Shown: positions 35,387 through 48,093, counted from the first letter of the stretch. The stretch: 64,000 nucleotides of DNA from Siccibacter turicensis LMG 23730 (GCF_000463155.2 NZ_AWFZ01000017.1:433653-497652); one strand, 5' to 3'. Translations and numbers: made by a program. The notes: generated from the letters alone by a model not told the origin.

Positions 35387-35962
35387 TCATCCCTCTCGCA
35401 GAGAGTTAATATTTTCCAGCAGCTCCCAGGTCTCCACCAGCGGCAAACCGACCACCGCGTGATAACTGCCGTTTATTTTTCTGACAAAGCACCCGCCAAG
35501 CCCCTGGATGCCATACGCACCGGCCTTGTCCATTGGCTCGCCTGAGGCGACATAGCGGGTAATGTCCTCTTCAGACAATACTCTGAAAGTAACGTCTGTG
35601 ACCACAAGACAATCAAGAAGATACGTGCGATCGGCGAGGGTTACGGCGGTCATGACCTGGTGGGTCTGACCCGAGAGTCGGCGCAGCATGTCGCTCGCAT
35701 GGGTAGCGTCACGCGGCTTTTCCAGCACGTCACCGTTAAGAATGACAATAGTATCCGCGCCCAGCACTGGCAAATCTGACGGTGCCTGCGCAACGCCGGC
35801 CTGTGCCTTGTCGCGCGACAGCCTGCGCACGTAGGCTTCCGCGCTCTCGTGCGGCTGGCGCACCTCTTCCACGTCGATAAGTACCCGGGTGAAGGACACG
35901 CCAAGCTGGGTCAGCAGCTCAGCGCGACGGGGCGATCCGGAAGCGAGATACAACGCGGTCAT
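35387..35962 (-). CDS. yhdE: Nucleoside triphosphate pyrophosphatase Maf (YhdE)
   Basis: 191-residue Maf-family housecleaning enzyme acting on dTTP/UTP-type nucleotides. The substrate motif SGSPRR is at residues 8-13 and GADTIV near 69-74. Nine bases follow the mreD stop; rng follows after four. Length is a few residues short of E. coli YhdE with both ends intact. Confidence 0.94.
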   Translation of the reverse strand: MTALYLASGSPRRAELLTQLGVSFTRVLIDVEEVRQPHESAEAYVRRLSRDKAQAGVAQAPSDLPVLGADTIVILNGDVLEKPRDATHASDMLRRLSGQTHQVMTAVTLADRTYLLDCLVVTDVTFRVLSEEDITRYVASGEPMDKAGAYGIQGLGGCFVRKINGSYHAVVGLPLVETWELLENINSLREG

Positions 35963-35971
35963 ACTACCTCT

Positions 35972-36460
35972 TTATTGCACGGAGAATTGCTGGCGCACTT
36001 TGCGCATCAGCAGGAAGATCCACGGCCACAGCACGCCGTTGACGACGCTGCCCCAGAATACTTCCGGGCGGAACGACACGTTGATAACCAGGAACTCGGC
36101 CCAGAACACGATAAGCTCAGCGGCCACGGAGAGCAGCATCACCACCAGCGCCTGTTGCCAGAGCGCCAGGTTGCGGAACAGCTGATATTTTAGCGCCACC
36201 AGGTAGGCGATGATCGACAGCGCCAGTGCCCGCACCCCAAGGGTGGATCCGCTGACCAGATCAAGGATCGCGCCGATCAACAGCCCGGTGCCGACGTTGA
36301 CGCGATGCGGCAACGCCAGGATCCAGTACAGCAGGATCAGCAGCACCCAGTCAGGCCGGAACACCAGAATGTTATCCGGCCACGGCATGATCTGAAGCAG
36401 CAGCGCGATAAGAAACGAAAGCCAGATGACCCAACGTCCCTGGCTACGATAGCTTCCCAC
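35972..36460 (-). CDS. mreD: Rod-shape determining protein MreD
   Basis: 162-residue inner-membrane protein of the elongasome with about five or six hydrophobic spans. Starts at a GTG (36458-36460) that overlaps the mreC TAG stop by one base, so translation is coupled. Starts [15 protein letters not shown] after the initiator, as in the E. coli family. Confidence 0.96.
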   Translation of the reverse strand: MGSYRSQGRWVIWLSFLIALLLQIMPWPDNILVFRPDWVLLILLYWILALPHRVNVGTGLLIGAILDLVSGSTLGVRALALSIIAYLVALKYQLFRNLALWQQALVVMLLSVAAELIVFWAEFLVINVSFRPEVFWGSVVNGVLWPWIFLLMRKVRQQFSVQ

Positions 36461-37509
36461 TATTGCCCTCCTGCTGCCGGCGCGGCGGCCGGAGGTGACG
36501 ATGACGGGGCGCGGTTAGTCGCGCCGTTACCCGTCGCGGTGCCGGGTGCCACGCCGGTTGCCGGGGCGGGTACCGGCGCAGGCGGGCCCATCGCATCCGG
36601 TGAAGGCAGTACCTGCGGCATCATCTGCATCAGGCGCTCATTCGCGACGCGATGCACCTCTTCCGGCGTCATGGGATTGGTTCCCTCACGATCGGCGCCC
36701 CACAGCAGCAGCAGATAACGCAGACGCTGCAGTCCGGCGGTCGGACGCGCCTGGATCACGGTATACGCGCGCTGGGTATCCAGCTTCACCGACGAGACCA
36801 CCCCAACCGGGTATCCTTCCGGGAAACGGCCACCCAGACCCGAGGTCACCAGCACATCGCCGACGCGAATATCGGTGTTGGCCGGCAGATGTTCAAGCTG
36901 TAGATCGTCGGTGCAGCCGCTGCCCGCCGCAATCACGCGGATATCGTTGCGCAGCACCTGAATAGGCAGGGCGTGGGTCGCATCGCAGATCAGCAGCACG
37001 CGGCTGGTGAGCTTCGCTACCGCGATCACCTGGCCGACAACGCCCTTATCGCTGATAACGGGCTGGCCTTCGTACACGCCATTCACGCTACCTTTATCGA
37101 TAACCACCTGGTCGCTGTAGGGATCGTTAACGGTTGAGATGACCTGCGTCACCATCTTCTGCTCGTCCTGACGCAGCGGCGAGCCGAGCAGTTCACGCAG
37201 ACGCGCGTTTTCCTGCTTGTACTGGCCAAGCATCAGCAGTTCGCTGTTCTTTAACAGCAGTTCCTGACGTAACGCACGGTTTTCAAGCTCAAGCTGGTCG
37301 CGCGACGCCAGCGTCTGTGAGACGCCGTCCAACAGGGCGCGTGGACCATTAGAGACAAAGTAGAAAGGACTGACGGCGGTATCCATGTACGTTCGGATCT
37401 GGCTGAACGTACCGAGGCGGCTGTCGGCGATAATCACACCAAGCGCCACCACTACCGCCAGGACAAGGCGAATCTGTAGTGACGGGCCACGGCTAAAAAT
37501 TGGCTTCAT
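36460..37509 (-). CDS. mreC: Rod-shape determining protein MreC
   Basis: Elongasome scaffold that activates PBP2-RodA. 349 residues: N-terminal cytoplasmic tail and one membrane span (about 12-28), periplasmic coiled coil (about 70-110), two beta-barrel domains and a low-complexity P/A-rich C-terminus (about 305-349). Separated from mreB by 66 bases that hold a terminator-like hairpin. Confidence 0.96.
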   Translation of the reverse strand: MKPIFSRGPSLQIRLVLAVVVALGVIIADSRLGTFSQIRTYMDTAVSPFYFVSNGPRALLDGVSQTLASRDQLELENRALRQELLLKNSELLMLGQYKQENARLRELLGSPLRQDEQKMVTQVISTVNDPYSDQVVIDKGSVNGVYEGQPVISDKGVVGQVIAVAKLTSRVLLICDATHALPIQVLRNDIRVIAAGSGCTDDLQLEHLPANTDIRVGDVLVTSGLGGRFPEGYPVGVVSSVKLDTQRAYTVIQARPTAGLQRLRYLLLLWGADREGTNPMTPEEVHRVANERLMQMMPQVLPSPDAMGPPAPVPAPATGVAPGTATGNGATNRAPSSSPPAAAPAAGGQ

Positions 37510-37533
37510 AGGCTATGCGTATTCTCCGGCCAG

Positions 37534-37563
37534 ACAAAAAGGGGCAGTCTGATGACTGCCCCT
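37534..37563 (-). terminator. Attenuator-like hairpin between mreB and mreC
   Basis: AGGGGCAGTC / GACTGCCCCT, 10 bp with a 4-base loop, followed on the minus strand by TTTTTG. It has the form of an intrinsic terminator inside the mreBCD operon, so partial termination would give more MreB than MreC/MreD. Confidence 0.75.
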
Positions 37564-37575
37564 CTCTGCGGCAGA

Positions 37576-38926
<1,351 letters not shown>

Positions 38927-40867
38927 TCAAACAGAGTATCTTTGCAAATATTTTTTCACACTGGTATCCACCGGCTGGGACGCGGCAATAAATTCGCCCT
39001 GCCCGCCTGCGACACCCTTATCCATCAGGGTCTGCCATTCACTGCGCGTCCGGATCCCGGTTGCAAAAACCCGCGATTGCGTCCCGCTGCAGGACTCCAC
39101 CAGGCTTTGCACAAACAGCTGGTTTTCGGTGCGTTTCTCAATGTTGCGCACCAGGCCCGGATCGAGCTTAATCAGCTCGACGTTGAGCGCCTTAATCCAG
39201 TGGGTGCTGACCACGGTTAATCCCGCCTGCACCACCCCGACCCGCGCACCTAACGCATTGAGCAAACGCACCACCGGCTGTAAGCGGCTGATGTGTTGAC
39301 ACACGGCAGCCTCTGCAAGTTCAAAAATAATGCGTTGCCGCTGTGATTTTTCGCACTCCAGCAGCGCATCGCGCAGCCAGCGCTGAAACGTCGGGCTTAT
39401 CAGGGAGTCCACCGACACCGGCATCGCCAGGGTTTCTTCCGGCCACAGCGCCAGCAGCGGCAGTACGCGACTCACCTGCTGGGTGTCGTACTGCTCGGCC
39501 AGGCCAAACTGCTGTACTAAGGGTTTATATTCGGCAGAAAGCACCTCTTCTTTACCATCAAATATCCGACACATGATCTCGCGATGGTGGACACGCCCGT
39601 CGCGGGTGACGGCAGGCTTCTGGTAGAAACGCGGGCCACCGCGCTGGAGCGCCTGCTCGATCAGGGTGCGCCAGCGTACGTGGCCGCGCCCCTTCTCCGG
39701 CAGCAGATTGTCATACACCGCCCAGCTGTTACCGCCCTGCAACACCGCATTGCGGGTCGCCATCCCGGCGTGCTCCATCACCTGATCGACGCTCTGCCCA
39801 CTGCGCCACGCGCAGATACCGATGTGGATCATGTCGCTGCGATCGAGCATGCGGGTCGGCGGCAGGGAGTCCACCGCGTTCAGCAGCTGACTGGCGATAC
39901 TGTCAGCCTCTTTCAGCGTACGGTGCGGCAGCAGGACCGCAAAATCGCTGCGGAAGTAGCGGGCCAGCAGCGCGCCGGGATACCGCATAATAAACGTGGA
40001 AAGCATATTGATGAGGGTAAAGAGGTACTCCTCAACGGTGCTGCGCCCCCAGCTGTCGGTCAGCGTGTCGAAATCCGGCAGGCGAATCATCATTACCACG
40101 CCGTGGGTACCGACTTTTTCGTGATCCTCAAGCAGAGTGGCAAGCTGGTTATCAAAGAACAGGCGGTTGTTCAGGCCGGTGCGGGTATCCTGCGCAGCGT
40201 GGGCGCGGATCAGGGTATCCATGCGGCTGCGCTGCTCGCCGGCGTTTTCCAGCTCGGCCAGCAGCAGATCGATGGCGTACCCTGCCTGGGACGGGGTCTC
40301 CTCCGCGCTGCGCTGCGCCCGCACGCCGCGTTCACCGCGGATTATGCGCATCGCTCGTCGGTCTAGCAGCTCCTGGCCAACAAACTGCCGCTGCTGCCAG
40401 CGCAGGGCGAAAAACAGAATGGCGAAAACGATCAGCAGGGAGAACGTCAGGGGTGCCGCGGTTTGTAACGATCGGAAATAGCTGGCCATCGGATCCTGCC
40501 AGTCTATTTTCAGCGTCATGCCCGGTACCTTTAACAGCGGCACGCTGAGCGTGTGGGCGTTATCCTCCCGCTCGTCCATGTCCAGCCCCGGCGAGCGGTG
40601 ATAATAGAACAGCGGGCTGTCGCCCTGTTGAAAGGTAATGCTGTTGATATCCGCCGGGATCATCAGTTCGTCGAGCCTGTCGGCAAGCCGTTCCGGGGAG
40701 TGCGTGACCAGATGGTTATCCAGCAATATGGCAACGGTCTTGACCCGTTGCTCGGCGCGGGTCTGCACCGTCTGATAAAAGCCGACCGTACACCCAATCA
40801 GGGTGATCAGAATAACCAGCCCGGTAAGTAGCGTTACCAGGGCCGAAAGTTTCGTCGTTAAGCGCAT
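38927..40867 (-). CDS. csrD: CsrB/CsrC RNA decay regulator (degenerate GGDEF-EAL)
   Basis: Membrane protein that promotes RNase E-dependent decay of the CsrB and CsrC RNAs. 646 residues: two N-terminal membrane spans (about 9-30 and 135-155) around a periplasmic loop, a HAMP-like segment, then a GGDEF domain whose motif is replaced (YFRSDFAVL) and an EAL domain with the catalytic motif replaced (HREIMCRI). Loss of both motifs is normal for CsrD and argues against c-di-GMP turnover. Monocistronic, upstream of mreB. Confidence 0.95.
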   Translation of the reverse strand: MRLTTKLSALVTLLTGLVILITLIGCTVGFYQTVQTRAEQRVKTVAILLDNHLVTHSPERLADRLDELMIPADINSITFQQGDSPLFYYHRSPGLDMDEREDNAHTLSVPLLKVPGMTLKIDWQDPMASYFRSLQTAAPLTFSLLIVFAILFFALRWQQRQFVGQELLDRRAMRIIRGERGVRAQRSAEETPSQAGYAIDLLLAELENAGEQRSRMDTLIRAHAAQDTRTGLNNRLFFDNQLATLLEDHEKVGTHGVVMMIRLPDFDTLTDSWGRSTVEEYLFTLINMLSTFIMRYPGALLARYFRSDFAVLLPHRTLKEADSIASQLLNAVDSLPPTRMLDRSDMIHIGICAWRSGQSVDQVMEHAGMATRNAVLQGGNSWAVYDNLLPEKGRGHVRWRTLIEQALQRGGPRFYQKPAVTRDGRVHHREIMCRIFDGKEEVLSAEYKPLVQQFGLAEQYDTQQVSRVLPLLALWPEETLAMPVSVDSLISPTFQRWLRDALLECEKSQRQRIIFELAEAAVCQHISRLQPVVRLLNALGARVGVVQAGLTVVSTHWIKALNVELIKLDPGLVRNIEKRTENQLFVQSLVESCSGTQSRVFATGIRTRSEWQTLMDKGVAGGQGEFIAASQPVDTSVKKYLQRYSV

Positions 40868-41178
40868 CCTTGTGTTAACTCCGGTCAGGTTCAGGGGGCC
40901 GCGGTGCCGTCAGCGGCAGCGGAATGAAAACGGTACTGCGGGTGTTTTCGCACTGGTGAGAAAGTATGCATACTACCAAACATAGCAGGGCGATGGCGGT
41001 GATTTCCAGCAAACGCTTGCCGCGCCGGGATTATTTCTATTTTCCGCCCGGAAATTCCCCAACATTATAAGATTTTTTACACTTTCTTAACGCGAGTTGT
41101 CGCGCGCTTACCGTCTCCCTGTCATGATAACTATTATCGTCTTTTATTACCCGTCGCCGGGCCCCTGGAGAGTCGGTT
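40868..41178. other. Divergent csrD/msrP control region
   Basis: 311 bases with the promoters for csrD (minus) and msrP (plus). The part near msrP is AT-rich (41030-41150). No gene, RNA or clear operator was recognised. Confidence 0.5.
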
Positions 41179-42186
41179 ATGAAACTACCGCGTCGTCCGC
41201 TTACTGAGGCGGATGTGACCGCCGAATCAGCGTTCTTTATGCAGCGTCGCCGGGTGCTGAAAGCGCTCGGCATTGGTGCGGGTTCACTGGCGCTGGCCTC
41301 CCCGGCGCATGCCAACCTGGTTGACTGGTTTAAAGGCAACGAGCGGCCTAAAGCCCCGGCCGGCAAAGCGCTGGAGTTTGCAAAGCCCGCCGAATGGCAA
41401 AGCCAGCTCGCCCTGACGCCGGAAGATAAAGTTACCGGCTACAACAACTTCTATGAGTTCGGGCTGGATAAAGCGGACCCGGCAGCCAATGCTGGCAGTC
41501 TGGTGACCAACCCTTGGACGCTGAAAATCGAAGGCGAAGTCGGCAAGCCGCTTACCCTTGACCATGACGATCTGACCCGCCGCTTCCCTTTAGAGGAGCG
41601 AATCTACCGGATGCGCTGCGTGGAGGCGTGGTCAATGGTGGTGCCGTGGATTGGCTTTCCGCTGCACAAGCTGCTGGCGCTTGCCGAACCCACCAGCAAC
41701 GCAAAGTACGTCGCGTTTCAGACCCTGTACGCGCCGGAGATGATGCCGGGCCAGCAGGATCGCTTTATTGGCGGCGGGCTGGAGTACCCTTATGTTGAAG
41801 GGCTACGCATAGATGAAGCGATGCATCCCCTGACGTTAATGACGGTTGGGGTCTACGGTAAAGCGCTGCCGCCGCAAAACGGCGCGCCGCTGCGGCTTAT
41901 CGTGCCGTGGAAGTACGGCTTCAAAGGCATTAAGTCGATCGTCAGTATCCGCCTGACGCGCGAACGCCCGCCCACCACCTGGAATCTGTCGGCGCCGAAC
42001 GAATATGGGTTTTACGCTAACGTAAACCCGCATGTCGATCACCCTCGCTGGTCGCAGGCTTCGGAGCGGGTCATCGGTGCCGGCGGCATTCTCGACGTTA
42101 AGCGTCAGCCCACGCTGCTGTTTAACGGCTATGCCGACCAGGTTGCGTCGCTCTATCGCGGGCTGGATCTGCGGGAGAACTTCTGA
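41179..42186 (+). CDS. msrP: Periplasmic methionine sulfoxide reductase, molybdopterin subunit
   Basis: Repairs oxidised methionine in periplasmic proteins using a molybdenum cofactor. 335 residues. Twin-arginine signal (QRRRVLKAL at 22-30, cut near SPAHA), then the sulfite-oxidase fold with the Mo-binding Cys147 (RMRCVEAW). Operon with the membrane haem subunit msrQ, which starts directly at the stop. Located between csrD and aroQ rather than beside the HprRS two-component genes as in E. coli. Confidence 0.95.
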   Translation: MKLPRRPLTEADVTAESAFFMQRRRVLKALGIGAGSLALASPAHANLVDWFKGNERPKAPAGKALEFAKPAEWQSQLALTPEDKVTGYNNFYEFGLDKADPAANAGSLVTNPWTLKIEGEVGKPLTLDHDDLTRRFPLEERIYRMRCVEAWSMVVPWIGFPLHKLLALAEPTSNAKYVAFQTLYAPEMMPGQQDRFIGGGLEYPYVEGLRIDEAMHPLTLMTVGVYGKALPPQNGAPLRLIVPWKYGFKGIKSIVSIRLTRERPPTTWNLSAPNEYGFYANVNPHVDHPRWSQASERVIGAGGILDVKRQPTLLFNGYADQVASLYRGLDLRENF

Positions 42187-42792
42187 GTGCGCGTACGCTT
42201 AACTGCAAAACAGATTACCTGGCTTAAGGTCGCGCTGCATCTTGCGGCGTTTCTGCCGTTTCTCTGGCTGTTCTATGCCATTAATAGCGGCCAGTTCAGC
42301 GCCGATCCGGCCAAAGATATTCAGCACTTCACCGGCAGAATGGCGTTAAAGCTTCTGCTCGCCACGCTGCTGGTCACCCCGCTTGCCAGAATCGCAAAAC
42401 AGCCGCTTCTGATTCGCACCCGCCGCCTGCTTGGGCTGTGGTGCTTTGCCTGGGCAACGCTGCATTTAGTTAGCTATTCGCTGCTGGAACTGGGCATTGC
42501 CAACCTGTCGCTGCTGGGACAGGAGCTGTTTACCCGCCCTTATCTGCTGCTGGGGATTATCAGCTGGCTGGTGCTGCTGGCGCTGGCGGTGACCTCTCCG
42601 CAGGCGATGCAGCGCAAACTGGGCCGCAACTGGCAGCGGCTGCACAACGTCGTTTATCTGGTCGCGATCCTCGCGCCCATCCACTATTTATGGTCGGTGA
42701 AGATCCTCTCACCGCAGCCGCTTATCTATGCGTTATTGGCGGCGATCCTGCTGCTATGGCGCTACAAAAAGTTCCGATCGTGGCTGCGATAA
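42187..42792 (+). CDS. msrQ: Methionine sulfoxide reductase haem-binding membrane subunit
   Basis: 201-residue inner-membrane haem b protein that passes electrons from the quinone pool or flavin reductase to MsrP. About six hydrophobic spans; conserved histidines include QHFTGR near residue 46 and PIHYLW near 161. Start is a GTG immediately after the msrP stop (TGAGTG) with GGGAG upstream. About ten residues shorter at the C-terminus than E. coli. Confidence 0.94.
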   Translation: MRVRLTAKQITWLKVALHLAAFLPFLWLFYAINSGQFSADPAKDIQHFTGRMALKLLLATLLVTPLARIAKQPLLIRTRRLLGLWCFAWATLHLVSYSLLELGIANLSLLGQELFTRPYLLLGIISWLVLLALAVTSPQAMQRKLGRNWQRLHNVVYLVAILAPIHYLWSVKILSPQPLIYALLAAILLLWRYKKFRSWLR

Positions 42793-42798
42793 GCCGTT

Positions 42799-42848
42799 AA
42801 ACCCCGGCAAGTTTCTTATTCCGTGTCGTGATAACGTGCCGGGGGTTT
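42799..42848 (+). terminator. Long-loop hairpin after msrQ
   Basis: AAACCCCGGCA pairs with TGCCGGGGGTTT (one extra G) across a 27-base loop. It starts 6 bases after the msrQ stop and might end the msrPQ transcript, though the loop is large. Confidence 0.35.
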
Positions 42849-43016
42849 GATTATCTTCCCTGATAAGACCAGTATTTAGCTGCCAAATGCTACGAAATCG
42901 TTATAATGTGCGACTTTGGTTTTTACCAGACCCGTTTTTCGCGGTCAAAAGGTGACAACCATGCAACATGGGTATATTTTGTAAATTGTCACAAATTTGC
43001 AGGAGATTGCAGCACG

Positions 43017-43469
43017 ATGGCGGATAAGTTGCACATTTTGCTTTTGAACGGACCGAACCTGAACTTGCTCGGCACCCGTGAACCGGAGAAGTACGGCACC
43101 GTGACGCTCGACCAGATTGTTACGCGGCTCTCCGCAGAAGCTGAGGCGCTGAACGTGTCGCTTGATAGCATGCAATCCAACGCTGAGCATGAACTGATCG
43201 ACCGAATTCATCAGGCTAAAGACAACGTGGACTATATCCTGATTAATCCGGCCGCATTCACGCATACCAGCGTTGCGATTCGTGACGCGCTGCTTGCGGT
43301 GAACATCCCGTTTATCGAGATTCATCTCAGCAACGTACATGCGCGCGAGCCATTCCGCCATCACTCATATCTTTCTGATATCGCTGCCGGCGTCATCTGT
43401 GGATTAGGCGCTGATGGCTATACCTATGCACTACAGACGGCGGTAAAACGCCTGTCACAAACACACTAA
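43017..43469 (+). CDS. aroQ: 3-Dehydroquinate dehydratase, type II
   Basis: Shikimate-pathway enzyme, 150 residues, dodecameric type II class. Family markers: [17 protein letters not shown] at 11-27 with the catalytic Arg21 and Tyr26, the NPAAFTHTS loop, and [13 protein letters not shown] chose the ATG at 43017 with AGGAG upstream; an earlier in-frame ATG adds 37 residues without similarity. It lies just before accBC. Confidence 0.96.
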   Translation: MADKLHILLLNGPNLNLLGTREPEKYGTVTLDQIVTRLSAEAEALNVSLDSMQSNAEHELIDRIHQAKDNVDYILINPAAFTHTSVAIRDALLAVNIPFIEIHLSNVHAREPFRHHSYLSDIAAGVICGLGADGYTYALQTAVKRLSQTH

Positions 43470-43490
43470 ACAAGAGTACGGAACCCACTC

Positions 43491-43964
43491 ATGGATATTC
43501 GTAAGATTAAAAAACTGATCGAGCTGGTTGAAGAATCAGGCATCGCTGAACTGGAAATTTCTGAAGGCGAAGAGTCTGTACGTATCAGCCGCACACCGGC
43601 CAACGCAGGCTACCCTGTGATGCAGCAGGCGTATGCCGCACCGATGATGCAGCAACAGCCCGCGCTGTCCAATGCTATCGCCCCTGCGGCAACGCCGGCG
43701 ATGGAAGCCCCTGCTGCAGCGGAAGTCAGTGGTCATATCGTACGTTCCCCAATGGTTGGTACGTTCTATCGCACCCCAAGCCCGGACGCCAAGGCCTTCA
43801 TCGAAGTTGGCCAGAAAGTGAATGTTGGCGATACCCTGTGCATCGTTGAAGCCATGAAAATGATGAACCAGATCGAAGCTGATAAAGCGGGCGTGGTAAA
43901 AGCCATTCTGCTTGAAAGCGGCCAACCGGTAGAATTTGACGAGCCGCTGGTTGTCATCGAATAA
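43491..43964 (+). CDS. accB: Biotin carboxyl carrier protein of acetyl-CoA carboxylase
   Basis: 157 residues: N-terminal helical region, an A/P/Q-rich linker (about 40-80), and a C-terminal biotinyl domain with the modified Lys123 in EAMKMMNQ and the thumb segment. In the accBC operon; accC starts 10 bases after its stop. E. coli AccB is 156 residues. Confidence 0.98.
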   Translation: MDIRKIKKLIELVEESGIAELEISEGEESVRISRTPANAGYPVMQQAYAAPMMQQQPALSNAIAPAATPAMEAPAAAEVSGHIVRSPMVGTFYRTPSPDAKAFIEVGQKVNVGDTLCIVEAMKMMNQIEADKAGVVKAILLESGQPVEFDEPLVVIE

Positions 43965-43974
43965 CGAGGCGCAC

Positions 43975-45324
43975 ATGCTGGATAAAATTGTTATCGCTAA
44001 CCGCGGCGAGATCGCACTGCGTATTCTTCGTGCCTGCAAAGAGCTGGGCATCAAGACCGTCGCGGTGCACTCAAGCGCGGATCGCGACTTAAAACACGTA
44101 TTGCTGGCAGACGAAACGGTGTGTATTGGCCCGGCCCCGTCTGTAAAAAGCTACCTGAACATCCCGGCTATTATCTCCGCAGCTGAAATCACCGGCGCGG
44201 TGGCAATCCACCCGGGCTATGGCTTCCTCTCCGAGAACGCCAACTTCGCCGAGCAGGTTGAGCGCTCTGGCTTTATCTTCATCGGTCCGAAAGCTGACAC
44301 TATTCGCCTGATGGGCGACAAAGTCTCGGCAATCACCGCAATGAAGAAAGCCGGCGTACCGACCGTGCCTGGCTCCGACGGCCCACTGGGCGACGATATG
44401 GATAAGAACCGCGCCCATGCGAAACGCATCGGCTATCCGGTGATTATCAAAGCGTCCGGCGGCGGTGGCGGTCGCGGTATGCGCGTCGTGCGCAGCGATG
44501 CCGATCTCGAGCAGTCCATCAACATGACCCGTGCGGAAGCGAAAGCCGCTTTCAACAACGACATGGTCTATATGGAGAAGTACCTCGAGAACCCGCGTCA
44601 CATCGAGATTCAGGTACTGGCCGATGGCCAGGGCCAGGCAATCTATCTGGCAGAGCGCGACTGCTCAATGCAGCGTCGTCACCAGAAAGTGGTTGAAGAA
44701 GCGCCGGCACCGGGCATTACCCCGGAACTGCGTCGCTACATCGGCGAGCGCTGTGCGAAAGCCTGCGTGGACATCAACTACCGCGGAGCGGGTACCTTCG
44801 AGTTCCTGTTCGAAAACGGCGAGTTCTACTTCATTGAGATGAACACCCGTATTCAGGTAGAACATCCGGTAACCGAAATGATTACCGGCGTTGACCTGAT
44901 TAAAGAACAGCTGCGCATTGCAGCCGGTCAGCCGCTCTCCATCAAGCAGGAAGAAGTGATGGTCAAAGGCCATGCGGTCGAGTGCCGTATCAACGCCGAA
45001 GACCCGAATACCTTCCTGCCAAGCCCGGGTAAAATCACGCGCTTCCACGCGCCGGGTGGCTTTGGCGTGCGTTGGGAATCGCACATTTACGCGGGGTACA
45101 CCGTACCGCCGTATTACGATTCCATGATCGGCAAGCTCATCTGCTACGGCGAGAGCCGTGACGTGGCGATTGCCCGCATGAAGAATGCGCTGCAGGAGCT
45201 GATCATCGACGGCATCAAAACCAACGTTGATCTGCAAATGCGCATTATGAGCGACGAGAACTTCCAGCACGGTGGAACTAACATCCACTATCTGGAGAAA
45301 AAACTCGGTCTGCAAGAGAAGTAA
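43975..45324 (+). CDS. accC: Biotin carboxylase of acetyl-CoA carboxylase
   Basis: ATP-dependent carboxylation of biotin on AccB, the first step of fatty acid synthesis. 449 residues, ATP-grasp fold: N-terminal domain, glycine-rich loop [10 protein letters not shown] near 162-171, and catalytic segment [10 protein letters not shown] near 288-297. I chose the ATG at 43975 ([14 protein letters not shown]) with GAGGC upstream; a start overlapping accB would add 13 residues. Confidence 0.98.
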   Translation: MLDKIVIANRGEIALRILRACKELGIKTVAVHSSADRDLKHVLLADETVCIGPAPSVKSYLNIPAIISAAEITGAVAIHPGYGFLSENANFAEQVERSGFIFIGPKADTIRLMGDKVSAITAMKKAGVPTVPGSDGPLGDDMDKNRAHAKRIGYPVIIKASGGGGGRGMRVVRSDADLEQSINMTRAEAKAAFNNDMVYMEKYLENPRHIEIQVLADGQGQAIYLAERDCSMQRRHQKVVEEAPAPGITPELRRYIGERCAKACVDINYRGAGTFEFLFENGEFYFIEMNTRIQVEHPVTEMITGVDLIKEQLRIAAGQPLSIKQEEVMVKGHAVECRINAEDPNTFLPSPGKITRFHAPGGFGVRWESHIYAGYTVPPYYDSMIGKLICYGESRDVAIARMKNALQELIIDGIKTNVDLQMRIMSDENFQHGGTNIHYLEKKLGLQEK

Positions 45325-45337
45325 TTTCTCCCGCCGA

Positions 45338-45400
45338 AAGGCCGGTGATTGCCCCCGACGCGCGCTGCGCACCGGGGCGCAATCCCGGCCTTTTTCTTTT
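45338..45400 (+). terminator. Terminator of accBC
   Basis: Long imperfect hairpin: AGGCCGG pairs with CCGGCCT, and GATTGC with GCAATC further in, followed by TTTTTCTTTTTTT. It starts 14 bases after the accC stop. Confidence 0.8.
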
Positions 45401-45513
45401 TTTATCGCCAGCCGTTTGCCATGCGGTACAATCCCCGCCTTATTAAATCGTGACCTCGCTATGATGCAGGCCGGCGAAAGCGGCTCGGACATAGCAAGGC
45501 GATGGGGACAATC

Positions 45514-45756
45514 ATGGACAAACGTTTTGTTCAGGCCAATAAAGAGGCGCGCTGGGCGCTCGGGCTTACCCTTTTCTATCTCGCGGCATGGCTCCTCGGC
45601 AGCTGGCTGCCGGACGATACGCCAGGCATTACCGGGCTCCCCCGCTGGTTTGAGCTCGCCTGCCTCGCCGTGCCGCTGCTGTTTATCGTGCTGTGCTGGC
45701 TGATGGTCAAATTTATCTATCGCGATATCCCCCTGGAGGATGACGATGCAGCTTGA
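45514..45756 (+). CDS. yhdT: Small membrane protein YhdT (DUF997)
   Basis: 80 residues with two hydrophobic spans (about 15-34 and 48-68) and the conserved end [14 protein letters not shown]. The start is the ATG at 45514 (MDKRFVQANKEARWALG) with GGGGA upstream. Its end overlaps panF by 11 bases, so it is translationally linked to the pantothenate carrier; its own function is unknown. Confidence 0.92.
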   Translation: MDKRFVQANKEARWALGLTLFYLAAWLLGSWLPDDTPGITGLPRWFELACLAVPLLFIVLCWLMVKFIYRDIPLEDDDAA

Positions 45757-47200
45757 AGTCGTTCTGCCGCTGGTCGCCTACCTGGTGATTGTCTTCGGTC
45801 TGTCGGTCTACGCCATGAAGCAGCGTGTGACCGGCACGTTTCTGAACGAGTATTTCCTCGGCAGCCGCTCGATGGGCGGTGTGGTGCTGGCGATGACGCT
45901 TACCGCCACCTATATCAGCGCCAGCTCCTTTATCGGCGGGCCGGGTGCTGCCTATAAGTACGGGCTGGGCTGGGTGCTGTTGGCGATGATCCAGCTGCCT
46001 GCCGTCTGGCTGTCGCTGGGGATTCTCGGGAAGAAATTCGCCATTCTGGCGCGCCGCTATAACGCGGTTACCCTCAACGATATGCTCTATGCCCGCTACC
46101 AGAGCCGGCTGCTGGTCTGGCTGGCCAGCCTGAGCCTGCTGATCGCTTTTATCGGGGCGATGACGGTGCAGTTTATCGGCGGCGCGCGCCTGCTGGAGAC
46201 CGCCGCCGGGATCCCCTATGAAACCGGGCTGCTGATCTTTGGTATCAGCATTGCGCTCTACACCGCCTTCGGCGGTTTTCGCGCCAGCGTGCTTAACGAC
46301 ACGATGCAGGGCCTGGTGATGCTGATCGGCACCGTTTTGCTGCTGATCGCCGTGGTTCACGCTGCGGGCGGTCTGCACAGCGCGGTGGATAAGCTGACCG
46401 CCATCGACCCTAAACTGGTGTCACCGCAGGGTGCAGAGGATATTCTTTCTCCCTCCTTTATGGCGTCGTTCTGGGTGCTGGTCTGCTTTGGGGTTATCGG
46501 CCTGCCCCACACCGCCGTGCGCTGCATCTCCTATAAAGACAGCAAAGCGGTACACCGCGGCATGATTATCGGCACCATCGTGGTGGCGATCCTGATGTTC
46601 GGGATGCACCTTGCCGGGGCGCTGGGCCGCGCGGTGCTGCCGGATCTGAAGGTCCCGGATCTGGTGATCCCGACGCTGATGATGCAGGTGCTGCCGCCGT
46701 TTGCCGCCGGGATTTTCCTCGCAGCGCCGATGGCCGCGATTATGTCGACCATCAACGCCCAGCTGCTGCAGTCTTCCGCGACGATAATCAAAGATCTCTA
46801 TCTCAACCTGCGTCCGGAGCAGAGCACCAACGAGCCGCGCCTGAAGCGCATGTCGACCCTGATTACCCTGCTGCTGAGCGCCCTGCTGCTGCTGGCGGCC
46901 TGGCGTCCGCCGGAGATGATCATCTGGCTGAACCTGCTGGCGTTCGGTGGCCTGGAAGCGGTCTTCCTGTGGCCACTGGTGCTGGGTCTGTACTGGGAGC
47001 GCGCTAACGCGGCGGGGGCGCTCAGCGCCATGGTCGTGGGTGGCGTACTGTATGCGGTACTGGCTACGCTTAACGTACATTATCTGGGCTTCCACCCCAT
47101 TGTGCCTTCACTACTATTGAGTCTGCTGGCGTTTATTATCGGAAACCGCTTCGGTCGTCCGGTAATCACGCCGGTGGCCGTTTCACCGACTGATAAATAA
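45746..47200 (+). CDS. panF: Sodium/pantothenate symporter
   Basis: Sodium-driven pantothenate uptake protein of the SSS family, needed for coenzyme A supply. 484 residues with about 12-13 membrane spans; family segment [20 protein letters not shown] near 37-56 in the sodium-binding region. I chose the ATG at 45746 ([13 protein letters not shown]) with GGAGGA upstream; an ATG two codons earlier is also possible. Followed by prmA after 11 bases, as in E. coli. Confidence 0.96.
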   Translation: MQLEVVLPLVAYLVIVFGLSVYAMKQRVTGTFLNEYFLGSRSMGGVVLAMTLTATYISASSFIGGPGAAYKYGLGWVLLAMIQLPAVWLSLGILGKKFAILARRYNAVTLNDMLYARYQSRLLVWLASLSLLIAFIGAMTVQFIGGARLLETAAGIPYETGLLIFGISIALYTAFGGFRASVLNDTMQGLVMLIGTVLLLIAVVHAAGGLHSAVDKLTAIDPKLVSPQGAEDILSPSFMASFWVLVCFGVIGLPHTAVRCISYKDSKAVHRGMIIGTIVVAILMFGMHLAGALGRAVLPDLKVPDLVIPTLMMQVLPPFAAGIFLAAPMAAIMSTINAQLLQSSATIIKDLYLNLRPEQSTNEPRLKRMSTLITLLLSALLLLAAWRPPEMIIWLNLLAFGGLEAVFLWPLVLGLYWERANAAGALSAMVVGGVLYAVLATLNVHYLGFHPIVPSLLLSLLAFIIGNRFGRPVITPVAVSPTDK

Positions 47201-47211
47201 AGAGTTTTGCC

Positions 47212-48093
47212 ATGCCATGGATTCAACTGAAAGTTAATACCACCGGGACGCACGCCGAAGCGTTGGGCGATGCCCTGATGGAGAGCGGTGCGGTGTCTGT
47301 CACCTTCCAGGACACCCATGACACACCGGTGTTTGAGCCGCTGCCGGGCGAAACTCGCCTGTGGGGCGACACCAACGTGACCGGCCTGTTTGACGCCGAA
47401 GCAGATATGAAAGAGGTGGTGGCGATCCTGGAACAGCATCCGCTGCTGGCCCCCGGCTTCCATCATAAGATCGAACAGCTTGAAGATAAGGACTGGGAGC
47501 GCGAGTGGATGGACAACTTCCACCCGATGCGCTTCGGCGAGCGGCTGTGGATCTGCCCGAGCTGGCGCGACGTCCCGGATGAAAACGCCGTAAACGTAAT
47601 GCTCGATCCGGGCCTGGCGTTTGGTACCGGGACGCACCCTACCACCTCGCTGTGCCTGCAGTGGCTTGACGGCCTCGATCTGAACGGCAAGACGGTGATC
47701 GACTTCGGTTGCGGATCCGGGATCCTCGCCATTGCTGCCCTGAAGCTGGGTGCGGCGAAAGCGATCGGGATCGACATCGATCCGCAAGCGATTCAGGCCA
47801 GCCGCGATAACGCCGAGCGTAACGGCGTCTCTGAGCGTCTGGAGCTGTATCTGCCGCACAACCAGCCGGAGAATATGCAGGCGGACGTGGTGGTGGCGAA
47901 TATCCTCGCCGGCCCGCTGCGCGAGCTGGCCCCGCTAATTAGCGTCCTGCCGGTGAGCGGCGGTCTGCTGGGGCTGTCTGGCGTGCTGGCAACCCAGGCG
48001 GAAAGCGTCTGCGAGGCTTACGAAACACAGTTCGCTCTCGATCCGGTGGTGGAGAAAGAGGAGTGGTGCCGCATCACGGGCTGCAAGCTGTAA
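47212..48093 (+). CDS. prmA: Ribosomal protein L11 methyltransferase
   Basis: 293-residue SAM-dependent enzyme that methylates L11. N-terminal L11-recognition domain (about 1-60) and C-terminal class I methyltransferase domain with motif [14 protein letters not shown] (near 164-176) and motif [12 protein letters not shown] (near 226). In operon with panF. Confidence 0.97.
   Translation: MPWIQLKVNTTGTHAEALGDALMESGAVSVTFQDTHDTPVFEPLPGETRLWGDTNVTGLFDAEADMKEVVAILEQHPLLAPGFHHKIEQLEDKDWEREWMDNFHPMRFGERLWICPSWRDVPDENAVNVMLDPGLAFGTGTHPTTSLCLQWLDGLDLNGKTVIDFGCGSGILAIAALKLGAAKAIGIDIDPQAIQASRDNAERNGVSERLELYLPHNQPENMQADVVVANILAGPLRELAPLISVLPVSGGLLGLSGVLATQAESVCEAYETQFALDPVVEKEEWCRITGCKL

Noticed and set aside
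38927-40867. CsrD as an active c-di-GMP enzyme
   Set aside because: The GGDEF and EAL catalytic motifs are both replaced, as normal for CsrD.
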